Assembly (NCBI RefSeq): GCF_015694525.1
Contig: NZ_JADQDM010000015.1
Span: 1-64,000, forward strand
Length of the DNA stretch: 64,000 bases
Direction: 5' to 3'
From: Hymenobacter ruricola
GTDB taxonomy: Bacteria > Bacteroidota > Bacteroidia > Cytophagales > Hymenobacteraceae
In this document: positions 8,048-16,175 of the stretch, one piece after another
How positions within the stretch are numbered: the first letter of the stretch is position 1
Layout: each line of letters starts with the position of its first letter
Program-made: the position numbers and the translations under genes
The notes under the pieces: model-generated
Told to the model about the DNA's origin: nothing
Database searches by the model: none
Seen by the model: only the letters and a program-made list of their open reading frames with translations

Positions 8048-8077
8048 TTGAAGCGGCCCCAGAATTGCTTAGCTTTA
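8048..8077 (+). promoter_or_regulatory. Bacteroidota-type promoter TTG-N19-TAGCTTTA
   Basis: TTG at 8048-8050 and TAGCTTTA at 8070-8077 are separated by exactly 19 bases, matching the TTG / TAnnTTTG promoter of Bacteroidota except for the last base. It lies 38 bases before the ATG at 8116. Confidence 0.7.
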
Positions 8078-8115
8078 CATAGGTCGTTTTACTCCATCCT
8101 GCTCTTATCCTACTT

Positions 8116-8568
8116 ATGAAAAAGTTATTACTATTTGTGCTTGCCAGCGCCCTGGGTTCGGGGGCTGCCTACGCGCAAACTCCTGCCCCGACCGCCGCTC
8201 CCGCGGCCAAAGAAGAAGCCATTTTGCCTAATGGTGCAGTGGCCGCGCCAGCCCCCGCTGCGGCTCCCGTAGCCGCTGCCAATCCGGGCCTCATCGCCCC
8301 GGCCCCCGAAACGCCCGCCGCCAACCCCAACGCCATTAAAGTAAAAGCCGAGTCGGCGGCGGGCAAGCTCACCGTGAAAACGGACAACCCCGGCCCCACC
8401 CGCGTGGAAGTATCCGACGCCGGCGGCCGCCCCGTCATCACCCACACCATGCTCAATGGCCAGATAGCCGCCGTGCTCAACGTGAGCCAACTGCCGGCCG
8501 GCGCCTACATCGTGCGCTGCACCGCCTACGAGAAAACCGGCATGCGCCGCGTGATGATAGGGCAGTAA
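8116..8568 (+). CDS. Secreted protein with Pro/Ala linker and sorting-tail-like C-terminal domain
   Basis: 150 residues. Signal peptide MKKLLLFVLASALGSGAAYAQ, then a long Ala/Pro linker (about 22-72), then a beta domain of about 75 residues: KLTVKTDNPGPTRVEVSD, VITHTMLNGQIAAVLNVSQL and PAGAYIVRCTAYEKTGMRR. The order of strands and the PAGAYIV motif resemble the T9SS sorting domain, but the usual terminal basic strand is replaced by RRVMIGQ. It may be a small periplasmic or surface protein built only from such a domain. No enzyme domain is present. Confidence 0.75.
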   Translation: MKKLLLFVLASALGSGAAYAQTPAPTAAPAAKEEAILPNGAVAAPAPAAAPVAAANPGLIAPAPETPAANPNAIKVKAESAAGKLTVKTDNPGPTRVEVSDAGGRPVITHTMLNGQIAAVLNVSQLPAGAYIVRCTAYEKTGMRRVMIGQ

Positions 8569-8572
8569 CCAG

Positions 8573-8964
8573 CTAGCCCCGCGGCTGCAGCAAGTCCCAC
8601 TTGTTGCCGTAGAGGTCCTCAAACACGGCCACGTGGCCGTACACTTCGCTGCGCGGGGTTTCCAGAAAATGGAGGCCCCGCGCTTGCATTAGGGGGTAGT
8701 CGCGCCAGAAGTCATCGGTATGCAGGAACAGCCACACGCGGCCGGCGCCCTGCTGCCCACGCCGCGTTTTTCTTCCTCGGTTTTGGCTTCGGCCAGCAAC
8801 AAGCCGCAACCAGCCGGACCGGGCGGAGTGACAACTACCCAGCGCTTGCCTCCGCCCAGGTTTTGGTCGGCCGTTAGCTCGAAGCCCAGCACGCTGGTGT
8901 AGAAGGCAATGGCCTCGTCGTAATCACGAACGAGTAGGGTGACGTGGGCCAAACGTTGGTTCAT
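8573..8964 (-). pseudogene. VOC family (glyoxalase/dioxygenase superfamily) protein broken by a single-base frameshift
   Basis: The N-terminal part starts at 8964 (MNQRLAHVTLLVRDYDEAI) and runs through FYTSVLGFEL and a WVVVTPPGP strand. The family then continues in another frame as GRVWLFLHTDDFWRDY, GLHFLETPRSEVYGH and the final FEDLYGNKWDLLQPRG, stopping at 8573. Joining the two gives one normal VOC protein of about 130 residues. The break is near 8750-8757, where one base (a C on the coding strand between GTGGG and CAGCAG) seems missing. This is either a real inactivation or a sequencing error in a G/C-rich spot. Substrate unknown. Confidence 0.85.
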
Positions 8965-8969
8965 GAGAT

Positions 8970-9047
8970 GTAGCCTGGACTCTGTGAGTCCGGGCATAAA
9001 AGGTTGGTCATGCACAGACAAGCGCGGACTCGCAGAGTCCACGCTAC
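8970..9047. repeat. Nested palindrome element, family B copy 1
   Basis: Outer arms start GTAGC and end GCTAC. Each arm is itself a palindrome: GGACTC-TGT-GAGTCC at the left and GGACTC-GCA-GAGTCC at the right. It lies between the VOC start and the stop of the ABC exporter at 9052. Closest relative: 46025-46096. Confidence 0.8.
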
Positions 9048-9051
9048 GACC

Positions 9052-10836
9052 CTACGCTTCTTCCGTTTGCAGCTGCCGCTCGTACAGTGCCCGATACAAC
9101 CCATCAGTTTCCGCCATCAAAGCATCGTGGGTGCCGTGCTGCACAATCACGCCATCATCGAGCACCAGGATTTCATCGGCCAGCTTTACCGAGCTCACGC
9201 GGTGCGAGATAATGAGGCTGGTGCGCGCCGCCATGATGCGCTGCAGGCTGCCGAGAATGGCGTTTTCGGTTTTGGTGTCAACGGCGGACAGGGAGTCGTC
9301 GAGAATCAGGATTTTCGGCTCTTTCACCAGGGCGCGGGCCATGCTCACGCGCTGTTTCTGGCCGCCGGAGAGCGTGATGCCGCGCTCGCCCACTTTGGTG
9401 TCGAAGCCCTCAGGGAAGGCCAGGATGTTTTCGTACACGTCGGCATCTTTGGCCGCTTGCAACATCCGGGCTTCGTCGGGTTGGTCGAGGCCGAAGTTGA
9501 TGTTGTTGCGGATGGTGTCGGAGAAAAGGAACACATCCTGCGGCACGTAGCCCACCTGACCGCGCAGAGCCGTGAGGGAGTAGTCGCGCACGTCGGTACC
9601 GTCCACGCTGATGGCGCCTTCCGACACGTCGTAGAGGCGGCAGAGCAGCGCGGCCACCGTGCTTTTGCCCGAGCCCGTGTTGCCGATGACGGCCAGCGTC
9701 TGGCCCGGCCGCACGCGGAAGCTCACGTCTTTCAGGGCCTGAATGCCGGTGTCGGGGTAGGTGAAGGACACGTGGTCGAACACGATGTCACCGGCCAGCT
9801 CACGCGCCACATTCTGGCGCGAGACGATGTCGGTTTTCTGGTCCAGAAACTCGTTGATGCGCGCCTGCGAAGCTTCGGCCCGCTGCACCAGCGAGGACGT
9901 CCAGCCCAGGGCCGTGACCGGCCAGGTCAGCAGGTTCACGTAAATCAGGAACTCGGCGATGGTGCCCGTGGTGATGGTGCCGCGAATGACTTCCTGCCCG
10001 CCCACCCACACGGTGATGAGCGTGCTCAGGCCGATGAGGAACAGAATGAGCGGAAAGAACAGCGAGTTAACGAAGTTCAAACTCAGCGACTTCTCCTTGT
10101 ACTCGTTGCTGGCTTTGGCAAACTGCTCGTGCGAGTCGGCCTCCCGCACGAAGGATTTCAGCACCCGGATACCCGAAAAAGCCTCCTGCACGAAGGTGGT
10201 CATGCCCGACAGCGCCTTCTGGATTTCGTCGGACTTCCGCTCAATCAGGTTGTTGACGTAGAAGATGCTGACCGACAGAATGGGCAGCGGCAGCAGCGTG
10301 TAGAGCGTCAGCTTCACGTTCACGAGGAGCATGAGCGGCACGATGAGCAGAAACAGCAGCACCAGCTGCAGGAAGTACATGATGGCTGGCCCGAGGTACA
10401 TGCGCACGCGGCTTACGTCCTCGCTGATGCGCGACATGAGGTCGCCGGTGCTGTGGCGGCGGTAGAAGCTGAGCGGCAGCGACTGGTAATGCAGGAAAAT
10501 CTGGTTCTTCTGGTCGTTCTCGATGTGCCGCGACATCACGATGAGCGTCTGGCGCATGAAGAACAGGAAGATGCCGCGCAGCAAGGCCAGGCCGATGATG
10601 AGCAGGCCGTAGAACAGCACGTTGCGGCCGAACAGCTGGTACACGCCGCTCTGGGCCTGCGTGCCGGCGTAGAGGTGGTAGAGGTCGATGCCCTCGTTCA
10701 CCAAATCGAAGGCGTAGCGCACGAGCTGGGCCGGAAAAATGGCCAGCAGCGTGCTCAACGCCACAAACAGCACCCCGGCGAGGAAATGCCACTTGTAGCG
10801 GTAAATGAAGGGATTGACAGCGGAGAGGGCGCGCAC
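9052..10836 (-). CDS. ABC exporter half-transporter, MdlA type, with degenerate Walker B
   Basis: 594 residues: six membrane helices in the first about 320, then the ATPase. Walker A GNTGSGKS lies near 385 and the signature LSGGQKQRV near 487. Walker B is ILILDDSLSAVD near 509, with Asp where the catalytic Glu normally sits. A D-for-E change with an intact signature is typical of the MdlA-like half of heterodimeric exporters, whose partner has the intact Glu but an altered signature, as at 1513-3291. Likely role: export of lipids or toxic compounds across the inner membrane. The start follows family length; family B repeat DNA lies directly behind the stop. Confidence 0.9.
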   Translation of the reverse strand: MRALSAVNPFIYRYKWHFLAGVLFVALSTLLAIFPAQLVRYAFDLVNEGIDLYHLYAGTQAQSGVYQLFGRNVLFYGLLIIGLALLRGIFLFFMRQTLIVMSRHIENDQKNQIFLHYQSLPLSFYRRHSTGDLMSRISEDVSRVRMYLGPAIMYFLQLVLLFLLIVPLMLLVNVKLTLYTLLPLPILSVSIFYVNNLIERKSDEIQKALSGMTTFVQEAFSGIRVLKSFVREADSHEQFAKASNEYKEKSLSLNFVNSLFFPLILFLIGLSTLITVWVGGQEVIRGTITTGTIAEFLIYVNLLTWPVTALGWTSSLVQRAEASQARINEFLDQKTDIVSRQNVARELAGDIVFDHVSFTYPDTGIQALKDVSFRVRPGQTLAVIGNTGSGKSTVAALLCRLYDVSEGAISVDGTDVRDYSLTALRGQVGYVPQDVFLFSDTIRNNINFGLDQPDEARMLQAAKDADVYENILAFPEGFDTKVGERGITLSGGQKQRVSMARALVKEPKILILDDSLSAVDTKTENAILGSLQRIMAARTSLIISHRVSSVKLADEILVLDDGVIVQHGTHDALMAETDGLYRALYERQLQTEEA

Positions 10837-10921
10837 GGGCTGGGTGGGAAAGGGGCCGGTTCGGGAAAATTGGGGTACTTTTGCGGCCTGAAAGAGAAAC
10901 TAGAACGTCATACCGCGTATG

Positions 10922-11010
10922 GTCATGCAGAGCGGAGCGAAGCATCTTTACCGCGGTAGTAAAATGAATTACGTTGCGCGGTAAAGATGCTTCGCTCCGC
11001 TCTGCATGAC
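10922..11010. repeat. Long hairpin element, family A copy 4
   Basis: Arms of about 34 bp, GTCATGCAGAGCGGAGCG at the left and its mirror at the right; core GAAGCATCTTTACCGC. It lies in the divergent gap between the ABC exporter (-) and leucine dehydrogenase (+), where no terminator is needed. A TACTTTTG box is at 10876-10883. Confidence 0.85.
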
Positions 11011-11102
11011 GTTCCGGCTTTTGCGTATAAGACCCAACAAAGTTACGCTGCACTGTTCCCAACCCATCCCACAATTCCCACCAACCCCATTCACTCATTC
11101 CC

Positions 11103-12194
11103 ATGATTGAAGCCCAAACCCTGGCCCCCGAGGCCATTTTCGGCCAGATTGCCGAGCACCAGCACGAGCAAGTCGTGTTTTGCCACGACCACGAGACGGG
11201 CCTGAAGGCCATTATCGGCATCCACAACACTGTGCTGGGCCCGGCCCTGGGCGGCACCCGCATGTGGCACTATGCTTCCGACATGGAAGCCCTCAACGAC
11301 GTGCTGCGCCTCTCGCGCGGCATGACCTACAAGGCCGCCATCTCGGGCCTCAACCTGGGCGGCGGCAAGGCCGTCATCATCGGCGACGCCAAAACGCTGA
11401 AGACCGAAGCCCTGCTGCGCAAGTTTGGCCGCTTCGTGAAAAACCTGAACGGCAAGTACATCACGGCCGAGGACGTGAACATGACCACCAAGGACATGGA
11501 GTACATCCGCATGGAAACCAAGCACGTGGCCGGCCTGCCCGAAAGCATGGGCGGCTCCGGCGACCCCTCGCCCGTCACGGCCTTCGGCACCTACATGGGC
11601 ATGAAAGCCGCCGCCAAAAAGGCCTTCGGCTCCGAGAGCCTGGCCGGCAAGCGCATTGGCGTGCAGGGCGTGGGCCACGTGGGCACCTACCTGCTGGAGC
11701 ACCTGCAGAAGGAGGGCGCCAAGCTCATCGTGACCGACTACTACGAAGACCGCGCTTTGGAAGCCGCCGCCCGCTTCGGCGCCAAAGCCGTGGGCCTGGA
11801 CGACATCTACGACCAGGACATGGACATCTACTCGCCCTGCGCGCTGGGCGCTACGCTCAACGACGACACCATTCCGCGCCTGAAGTGCCAGGTGGTGGCC
11901 GGCTGCGCCAACAACCAGCTCAAAGTAGAAAACCAGCACGGCCCCGAGCTGGTGCGCCGCGGCATCGTGTACGCCCCCGACTTCCTCATCAACGCCGGCG
12001 GCCTCATCAACGTGTACTCTGAAGTGACGGGAGCCAGCCGCCAGGGCGCCCTCACCCAAACCGAGAAAATTTACGATTTCACCCTCCAGGTGTTGGCGAA
12101 AGCCGAAGAAGAGCACTCGCACCCGCAGGCCGCCGCCATCAAGCAGGCCAAGGAGCGCATTGCCAACGTGGGCAAGGTGAAGTCGACCTACTAA
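11103..12194 (+). CDS. Leucine dehydrogenase (Glu/Leu/Phe/Val dehydrogenase family)
   Basis: 363 residues. The N-terminal dimerisation domain carries GPALGGTRMW and the catalytic region SGLNLGGGKAVI, with the conserved Lys near residue 88. PESMGGSGDPSPVTAFGTYMGM marks the domain boundary. The NAD-binding fold starts at GKRIGVQGVGHVGTYL (about 180) and NAGGLINVYSE is near 300. Length and the HASD/ALNDVLRLSRGMTYK segment fit leucine (branched-chain) rather than glutamate dehydrogenase. It deaminates leucine to 2-oxoisocaproate, feeding branched-chain fatty-acid synthesis or catabolism in the cytoplasm. A different family member is at 18139-19368. Confidence 0.9.
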   Translation: MIEAQTLAPEAIFGQIAEHQHEQVVFCHDHETGLKAIIGIHNTVLGPALGGTRMWHYASDMEALNDVLRLSRGMTYKAAISGLNLGGGKAVIIGDAKTLKTEALLRKFGRFVKNLNGKYITAEDVNMTTKDMEYIRMETKHVAGLPESMGGSGDPSPVTAFGTYMGMKAAAKKAFGSESLAGKRIGVQGVGHVGTYLLEHLQKEGAKLIVTDYYEDRALEAAARFGAKAVGLDDIYDQDMDIYSPCALGATLNDDTIPRLKCQVVAGCANNQLKVENQHGPELVRRGIVYAPDFLINAGGLINVYSEVTGASRQGALTQTEKIYDFTLQVLAKAEEEHSHPQAAAIKQAKERIANVGKVKSTY

Positions 12195-12197
12195 AGG

Positions 12198-12296
12198 AAT
12201 TATGAATTATGAGTTGGCTGGGGCAGATTCTCGGTCAACTCATATTTAGTTGATTCATAGGCTTAACTCATAATTCCTAACTCATAATTCATAATT
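12198..12296. repeat. Inverted repeat with heptamer-type arms (AATTATG family, copy 1)
   Basis: The 18-mer AATTATGAATTATGAGTT (12198-12215) recurs inverted at 12279-12296. Each arm contains the 7-bp unit AATTATG twice. The right side also has an extra AACTCATAATTCCT copy (from 12264). Exactly the same 18-mer forms the arms at 36267-36348. It fills the gap between leucine dehydrogenase and nusB. Confidence 0.9.
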
Positions 12297-12304
12297 AACA
12301 CCCC

Positions 12305-13501
12305 ATGCTCAACCGCCGCCTCCTCCGTATCAAAGTCATGCAGTCGCTCTACTCCTACCACCAAGCGGTGGGAGCCGATTTAATGCTGGCTCAGGACCGT
12401 ATTGCGGCTGCTTTCGAGCCCGACCTGACCGCCAAGGAAGCCCCCGACCGCCGAAAGCTGGAAGGCCAGCGCAAGCTGGGCGAAGCCCAACTGCGCGACT
12501 GGTACCGCACCGGCGTGACGCTCGAAAAGACCGATGATAAGGCCGTGGACAAAGCCGTGACGGACGCCATCAACTCCTTCCAGAACCAGGTGAAGAAGGA
12601 CGCCGAACTCTACGCCGGGCAGCTGCTGGTGGGCGCCGAAAGCATTCACGACCAGTACCTGCACCTGCTCAACCTGCCCGCGGCGTTGCTGGGCGTGATT
12701 GAAGAAGAGCAGAGCCGCGAGGAGCGCCGCCGCCTGGGCCCGCGCGAGGATGCCTTGGACGCCAACCGCCTGCACCAGAACAAAGCCATTGCCAAGCTGA
12801 TGGCCAACGAGCAGTTGCAGAGCACCACCATCCGGCGCAAGCTGCAGTGGGAAGGCGCCGAGGAAACCGAAGCCCTGCGCGCCGCCTGGGAAGAAATGAA
12901 GGCCGACGAAACCATCCGGACTTACCTGGCCGGCAAGGACACCGGCGCGCCCGAGCTGGACTATAACACCGACCTGGAAATCCTGCGGCACCTCTACAAA
13001 GACTTCGTGTTCAAGGGCGACGCGCTGCCGCGCCAATTAGAAGCAGCCGACCTGAACTGGGAGGAAAACCGGCCCATCGTGCGCAACTTGGTGCTGAAGA
13101 CGCTCAAGATGCTGCCCCACGGCGCCGACGAAAAGCAGGAGCTCATGAACCTCTCGGCCAACTGGGCCGATGACCGCGAGTTTGCCGAAACGCTTTATAA
13201 GCAAACGCTCATCGAGGACGACAAGATGGAGAAGCTCATTGCCGGCTCGGTGCAGAACTGGGACGTGGAGCGCGTGGCGTTGCTCGACAAAATCATCCTG
13301 AAAATGGCCCTCACCGAGATGCAGCTCTTCCGCGGCATTCCGGTGAAAGTGACCATCAACGAATACATCGAAATCAGCAAGCTCTACAGCACGCCCAAGA
13401 GCAAGCAGTTTGTAAACGGCATTCTGGATAAGCTGGCCACCGATTTGGCGGCCAGTGGCGACATTCGCAAATCGGGCCGCGGCCTGCTGGACAACCAGTA
13501 A
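12305..13501 (+). CDS. nusB: Transcription antitermination factor NusB with long N-terminal extension
   Basis: 398 residues against about 140 in E. coli. The start MLNRRLLRIKVMQSLYSYHQ is the NusB-type first helix. A Bacteroidota-specific helical stretch rich in charged residues follows (about 40-240). The conserved NusB fold is at the C-terminus: WDVERVALLDKIILKMALTEM and IPVKVTINEYIEISKLYS, then FVNGILDKLA. NusB joins NusE (S10) on boxA RNA in rRNA antitermination. It opens the conserved order nusB, DUF1573, yajC, YbbR-like, coaE seen in this phylum, here with a YtxH gene and isocitrate dehydrogenase in between. Confidence 0.93.
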   Translation: MLNRRLLRIKVMQSLYSYHQAVGADLMLAQDRIAAAFEPDLTAKEAPDRRKLEGQRKLGEAQLRDWYRTGVTLEKTDDKAVDKAVTDAINSFQNQVKKDAELYAGQLLVGAESIHDQYLHLLNLPAALLGVIEEEQSREERRRLGPREDALDANRLHQNKAIAKLMANEQLQSTTIRRKLQWEGAEETEALRAAWEEMKADETIRTYLAGKDTGAPELDYNTDLEILRHLYKDFVFKGDALPRQLEAADLNWEENRPIVRNLVLKTLKMLPHGADEKQELMNLSANWADDREFAETLYKQTLIEDDKMEKLIAGSVQNWDVERVALLDKIILKMALTEMQLFRGIPVKVTINEYIEISKLYSTPKSKQFVNGILDKLATDLAASGDIRKSGRGLLDNQ

Positions 13502-13523
13502 GATTGCGAGAACAACACCTAAA

Positions 13524-13619
13524 CGTCATGCCGAGCGCAGCGAAGCATCTTTACCTCAATGGTAATCAATGCTAACCGCAGCGAAGCAGTAAAGATGCTT
13601 CGCTACGCGCTGCATGACG
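13524..13619. repeat. Long hairpin element, family A copy 5 (degenerate)
   Basis: Outer CGTCATG...CATGACG with inner core GAGCGCAGCGAAGCATCTTTAC. The right arm differs at several positions (CTACGCGCTG), and the loop contains a second copy of CCGCAGCGAAGC. The least symmetrical of the eight copies, so probably the oldest or decaying. Confidence 0.8.
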
Positions 13620-13742
13620 CCGCGTTTGTCAGTTCTGGGCGTTCGCAAATTCGGCCCAATTAGCCACCTTTGCACCCACGGCCGGGTTTCTGCGTACTCA
13701 GGCTCGAACTCATTTCCCACCTTCTCCCTCATCCCGACGACC

Positions 13743-14054
13743 ATGGCCAGCAAAACCACCACCGGCATCTTGTGCTTCGCGGGCGGCGCCCTCACCGGCG
13801 CGGCCCTTGGCTTGCTCTACGCCCCCGAACCCGGCAGCGAAACCCGCTCCTGGCTCAGCTACCAGCTCGAAAAATACCGCTCCGTGCTGGCCGACCTCAC
13901 CGACAGCCTGGTGACCAGCCGCGAAGGCGTGGGCCAGTCCTCGGCCAAAAGCGAAGGCCAGCGCGTGATTTCCGACGCCAAATCGAAAGCCGAACAACTG
14001 CTCGGCGACGTCGACCAACTCATCAACCAAATTAACTCCCGCAAGGGCAATTAA
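13743..14054 (+). CDS. YtxH domain protein
   Basis: 103 residues. Start taken at MASKTTTGILC (13743). Residues 6-24 form a glycine-rich membrane helix (TGILCFAGGALTGAALGLLY), followed by APEPGSETR, the signature of YtxH proteins. An amphipathic helical tail follows (VLADLTDSLVTSREGV, SDAKSKAEQLLGDVDQLINQI). YtxH proteins are small stress-linked membrane proteins without a known reaction. A CACCTTTG box at 13665-13672 is a plausible -7 element. Confidence 0.85.
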   Translation: MASKTTTGILCFAGGALTGAALGLLYAPEPGSETRSWLSYQLEKYRSVLADLTDSLVTSREGVGQSSAKSEGQRVISDAKSKAEQLLGDVDQLINQINSRKGN

Positions 14055-14070
14055 TTTGCTGATTTCATGA

Positions 14071-14165
14071 TGTGCTGATGTGCTACGCCAGACCTTTGCA
14101 GCCGCTTTCGGCTCATCGGTACCGCCATTCCGGCATGGTAGGCTAGCCGGCAGCACATCAGCACA
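14071..14165. repeat. Inverted repeat with GTGCTGAT-type arms
   Basis: TGTGCTGATGTGCT at 14071-14084 is repeated inverted at 14152-14165. The arm is a short direct repeat (TGTGCTGA twice in part), the same design as the repeats at 12198, 22503, 36267 and 42719 but with a different word. Further GCTGAT/ATCAGC copies flank it (14058 and 14172). It fills the gap before isocitrate dehydrogenase. Confidence 0.8.
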
Positions 14166-14189
14166 TTAATCCATCAGCACTTTAACCAG

Positions 14190-15188
14190 ATGCACGTAGT
14201 AACCCTCATTCCCGGCGACGGCATAGGCCCCGAAATCACGAAATCGGTCACCGATATTTTTGCCGCGGCGCAGGTGCCTGTGCAGTGGGAAGAGCAGAAC
14301 GCCGGCCAAACCACCTTCGACCAATCGGGCGAGCTGATTCCCACCGCGCTGCTTAAGTCACTTGAGAAGAACAAAGTAGGCCTGAAAGGCCCCTTGACCA
14401 CCCCGGTCGGCAAAGGCTTCCGCAGCATCAACATCACGCTGCGTCAGAAGTACGACCTTTACCAGAACGTGCGCCCCGCCAAAACCACGCCGGGCATCAA
14501 ATCCCGCTACGAGGGCATCGACCTGGTGCTGTTCCGCGAAAATACCGAAGGCCTGTACTCGGGCCTCGAAGTGTACGACGAGCGCCTGGGCATTGCCGAT
14601 TCCTTCAACCGCATCACGGTGGAGGGCTCGCGCAAAATCTGCCGCGCGGCCTTCGCCTACGCCGCCAAGCACGGCCGCAAAAAGGTGACCCTGGCCCACA
14701 AAGCCAACATCCTGAAAATGGCCGGCACCCTGATGCTCAACGCCTGCAAAGAGGCCGCCAACGAGTTTCCGCACATCGTGTTCGAGGATAAAATCATCGA
14801 CAACATGTGCATGCAGCTGGTGAACAAACCCGAGCAGTTCGACGTGGTGGTGACCACCAACCTGTTCGGCGACATCCTTTCCGACCTCTGCGCCGGCCTC
14901 GTGGGCGGCCTGGGCGTGGTATCGGGCGCCAACATCGGCGACAACATGGCCATTTTTGAAGCCGTGCACGGCTCGGCCCCCGACATTGCGGGCCAGGGCA
15001 AAGCCAACCCCACCGCCCTGCTCCGCTCGGCCCTGATGATGCTGCACTACCTCGGCGAGCACGCCAAGGCCGACCAGATTGAAAAAGCGCTGGAAGCTAC
15101 CCTGCTGCACCCCGAGCAATGCACCGGCGACCTCGGCGGCCGCGCCAGCACCAGCGAGTTTGCCCAGCACATTATCGATAAGCTGTAA
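14190..15188 (+). CDS. Isocitrate dehydrogenase, NAD-type (isocitrate/isopropylmalate dehydrogenase family)
   Basis: 332 residues, the short form akin to mitochondrial IDH3 and homoisocitrate enzymes rather than the 400-residue NADP enzyme of E. coli. Visible motifs: LIPGDGIGPEI at the start; YQNVRPAKTTPG and LFRENTEGLYSG for substrate binding; THKANILK-like LAHKANILK with the catalytic Lys; VVTTNLFGDILSDLCAGLVGGLG with metal-binding Asp; and EAVHGSAPDIAGQGKANPTA for coenzyme binding. It oxidises isocitrate to 2-oxoglutarate in the TCA cycle. NAD preference is inferred from the family branch. Confidence 0.88.
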   Translation: MHVVTLIPGDGIGPEITKSVTDIFAAAQVPVQWEEQNAGQTTFDQSGELIPTALLKSLEKNKVGLKGPLTTPVGKGFRSINITLRQKYDLYQNVRPAKTTPGIKSRYEGIDLVLFRENTEGLYSGLEVYDERLGIADSFNRITVEGSRKICRAAFAYAAKHGRKKVTLAHKANILKMAGTLMLNACKEAANEFPHIVFEDKIIDNMCMQLVNKPEQFDVVVTTNLFGDILSDLCAGLVGGLGVVSGANIGDNMAIFEAVHGSAPDIAGQGKANPTALLRSALMMLHYLGEHAKADQIEKALEATLLHPEQCTGDLGGRASTSEFAQHIIDKL

Positions 15189-15202
15189 TTGTTCAGCATT
15201 AG

Positions 15203-15292
15203 TTTGTCATCCTGAGCGCAGCGAAGGACCTCTCACCCTGGAACAACTCGTTCTAACTTGATAAGGTCCTTCGCTGCGCTCAGGATGACAAA
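15203..15292. repeat. Long hairpin element, family A copy 6 (GGACCT subtype)
   Basis: Arms begin TTTGTCATCCTGAGCGCAGC and are complementary over about 30 bp; core GCAGCGAAGGACCT. Same subtype as copy 7 (43515-43599). Confidence 0.85.
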
Positions 15293-15313
15293 TGCCCCTC
15301 CTGTCTCCGCATT

Positions 15314-15823
15314 ATGAAATACCAGATTATCCTTGCCACTGCCCTCCTGCTTGGTGCCTGCAACCGCGACAAAAACGAGGTGGGCACCGAAGGCATGAAC
15401 GCGGCTGCCACCGAAGCCTCCGACGCCGCGGCCAATCCCACGGTGGACAACCCCAACGTGGTGAGCGAAAACGAAGCGGTGAACCCCAACGCCCCGGTGA
15501 TGAAATTCGCCGAGGAGGAATTTGACTTCGGTGACATTCAGCCCGGCACCAAGGTGCACCACACCTTTACGTTCACCAACACCGGCAAGTCGGCGCTACT
15601 GATTGAGGACGCTACCGCTTCCTGCGGCTGCACCACGCCCAGCTGGACGCACGAGCCCGTGGCCCCCGGTGCCCAGGGCAAGATGGAAGTGCAGTTCGAC
15701 AGCCACGGCAAGCAGGGCATCATCAGCAAGCAGGTGGCCATCCGGGCCAACACCCAGCCCAACATCACGACCATCCTCATCAAAGGCAACGTGTTGACGG
15801 CCAACGAGCAGAAAGCCCTTTAA
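15314..15823 (+). CDS. DUF1573 lipoprotein
   Basis: 169 residues. The lipobox LLGAC places the lipidated Cys at 16. A flexible Ala/Asn/Glu-rich linker follows (about 20-62), then one DUF1573 beta-sandwich: FDFGDIQPGTKVHHTFTFTNTG, ASCGCTTP with the conserved CGCT, and VQFDSHGKQGIISKQVAIRANT. This immunoglobulin-like domain is common in the Bacteroidota cell envelope; its role is not known. It stands directly before yajC, as in many relatives. Confidence 0.92.
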   Translation: MKYQIILATALLLGACNRDKNEVGTEGMNAAATEASDAAANPTVDNPNVVSENEAVNPNAPVMKFAEEEFDFGDIQPGTKVHHTFTFTNTGKSALLIEDATASCGCTTPSWTHEPVAPGAQGKMEVQFDSHGKQGIISKQVAIRANTQPNITTILIKGNVLTANEQKAL

Positions 15824-15846
15824 CGCATCCCTTTTAATTGTAAGCC

Positions 15847-16173
15847 ATGCTGTTGACCTTGCTTTTACAGGCCGCCGGGGGAATGGATTTGACCTCGTTG
15901 ATTTTCCCCATTGCCATTGGCCTGGTGATTTATTTTTTCATGATTCGGCCCCAGCAAAAGCGCACCGCTGAAGCCAAGGCCTTCCGGCAGGCGCTGGCCA
16001 AGGGCGCCCGCATCGTCACCATTGGCGGCCTGCATGGCCTGGTGGTCGACCTAACTGAAGACACCGTGGTGGTGGAAGTGGACCGTGGCACCAAGCTGCG
16101 TTTCGACCGCTCGGCCATTGCCCGCGAGGTGGGCAGCAAGGCCACCACCGGCACCGAGGCGGCCACCAGCTAG
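15847..16173 (+). CDS. yajC: Preprotein translocase subunit YajC
   Basis: 108 residues. One membrane helix (LIFPIAIGLVIYFFMI, about 17-33) is followed by the signature RPQQKRTAEAK and a cytoplasmic beta domain (ARIVTIGGLHGLVVDLTEDTV). YajC associates with SecDF and stabilises the Sec translocon. It is 23 bp behind the DUF1573 gene and two bases ahead of the YbbR-like gene, clearly one operon. Confidence 0.95.
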   Translation: MLLTLLLQAAGGMDLTSLIFPIAIGLVIYFFMIRPQQKRTAEAKAFRQALAKGARIVTIGGLHGLVVDLTEDTVVVEVDRGTKLRFDRSAIAREVGSKATTGTEAATS

Positions 16174-16175
16174 TC

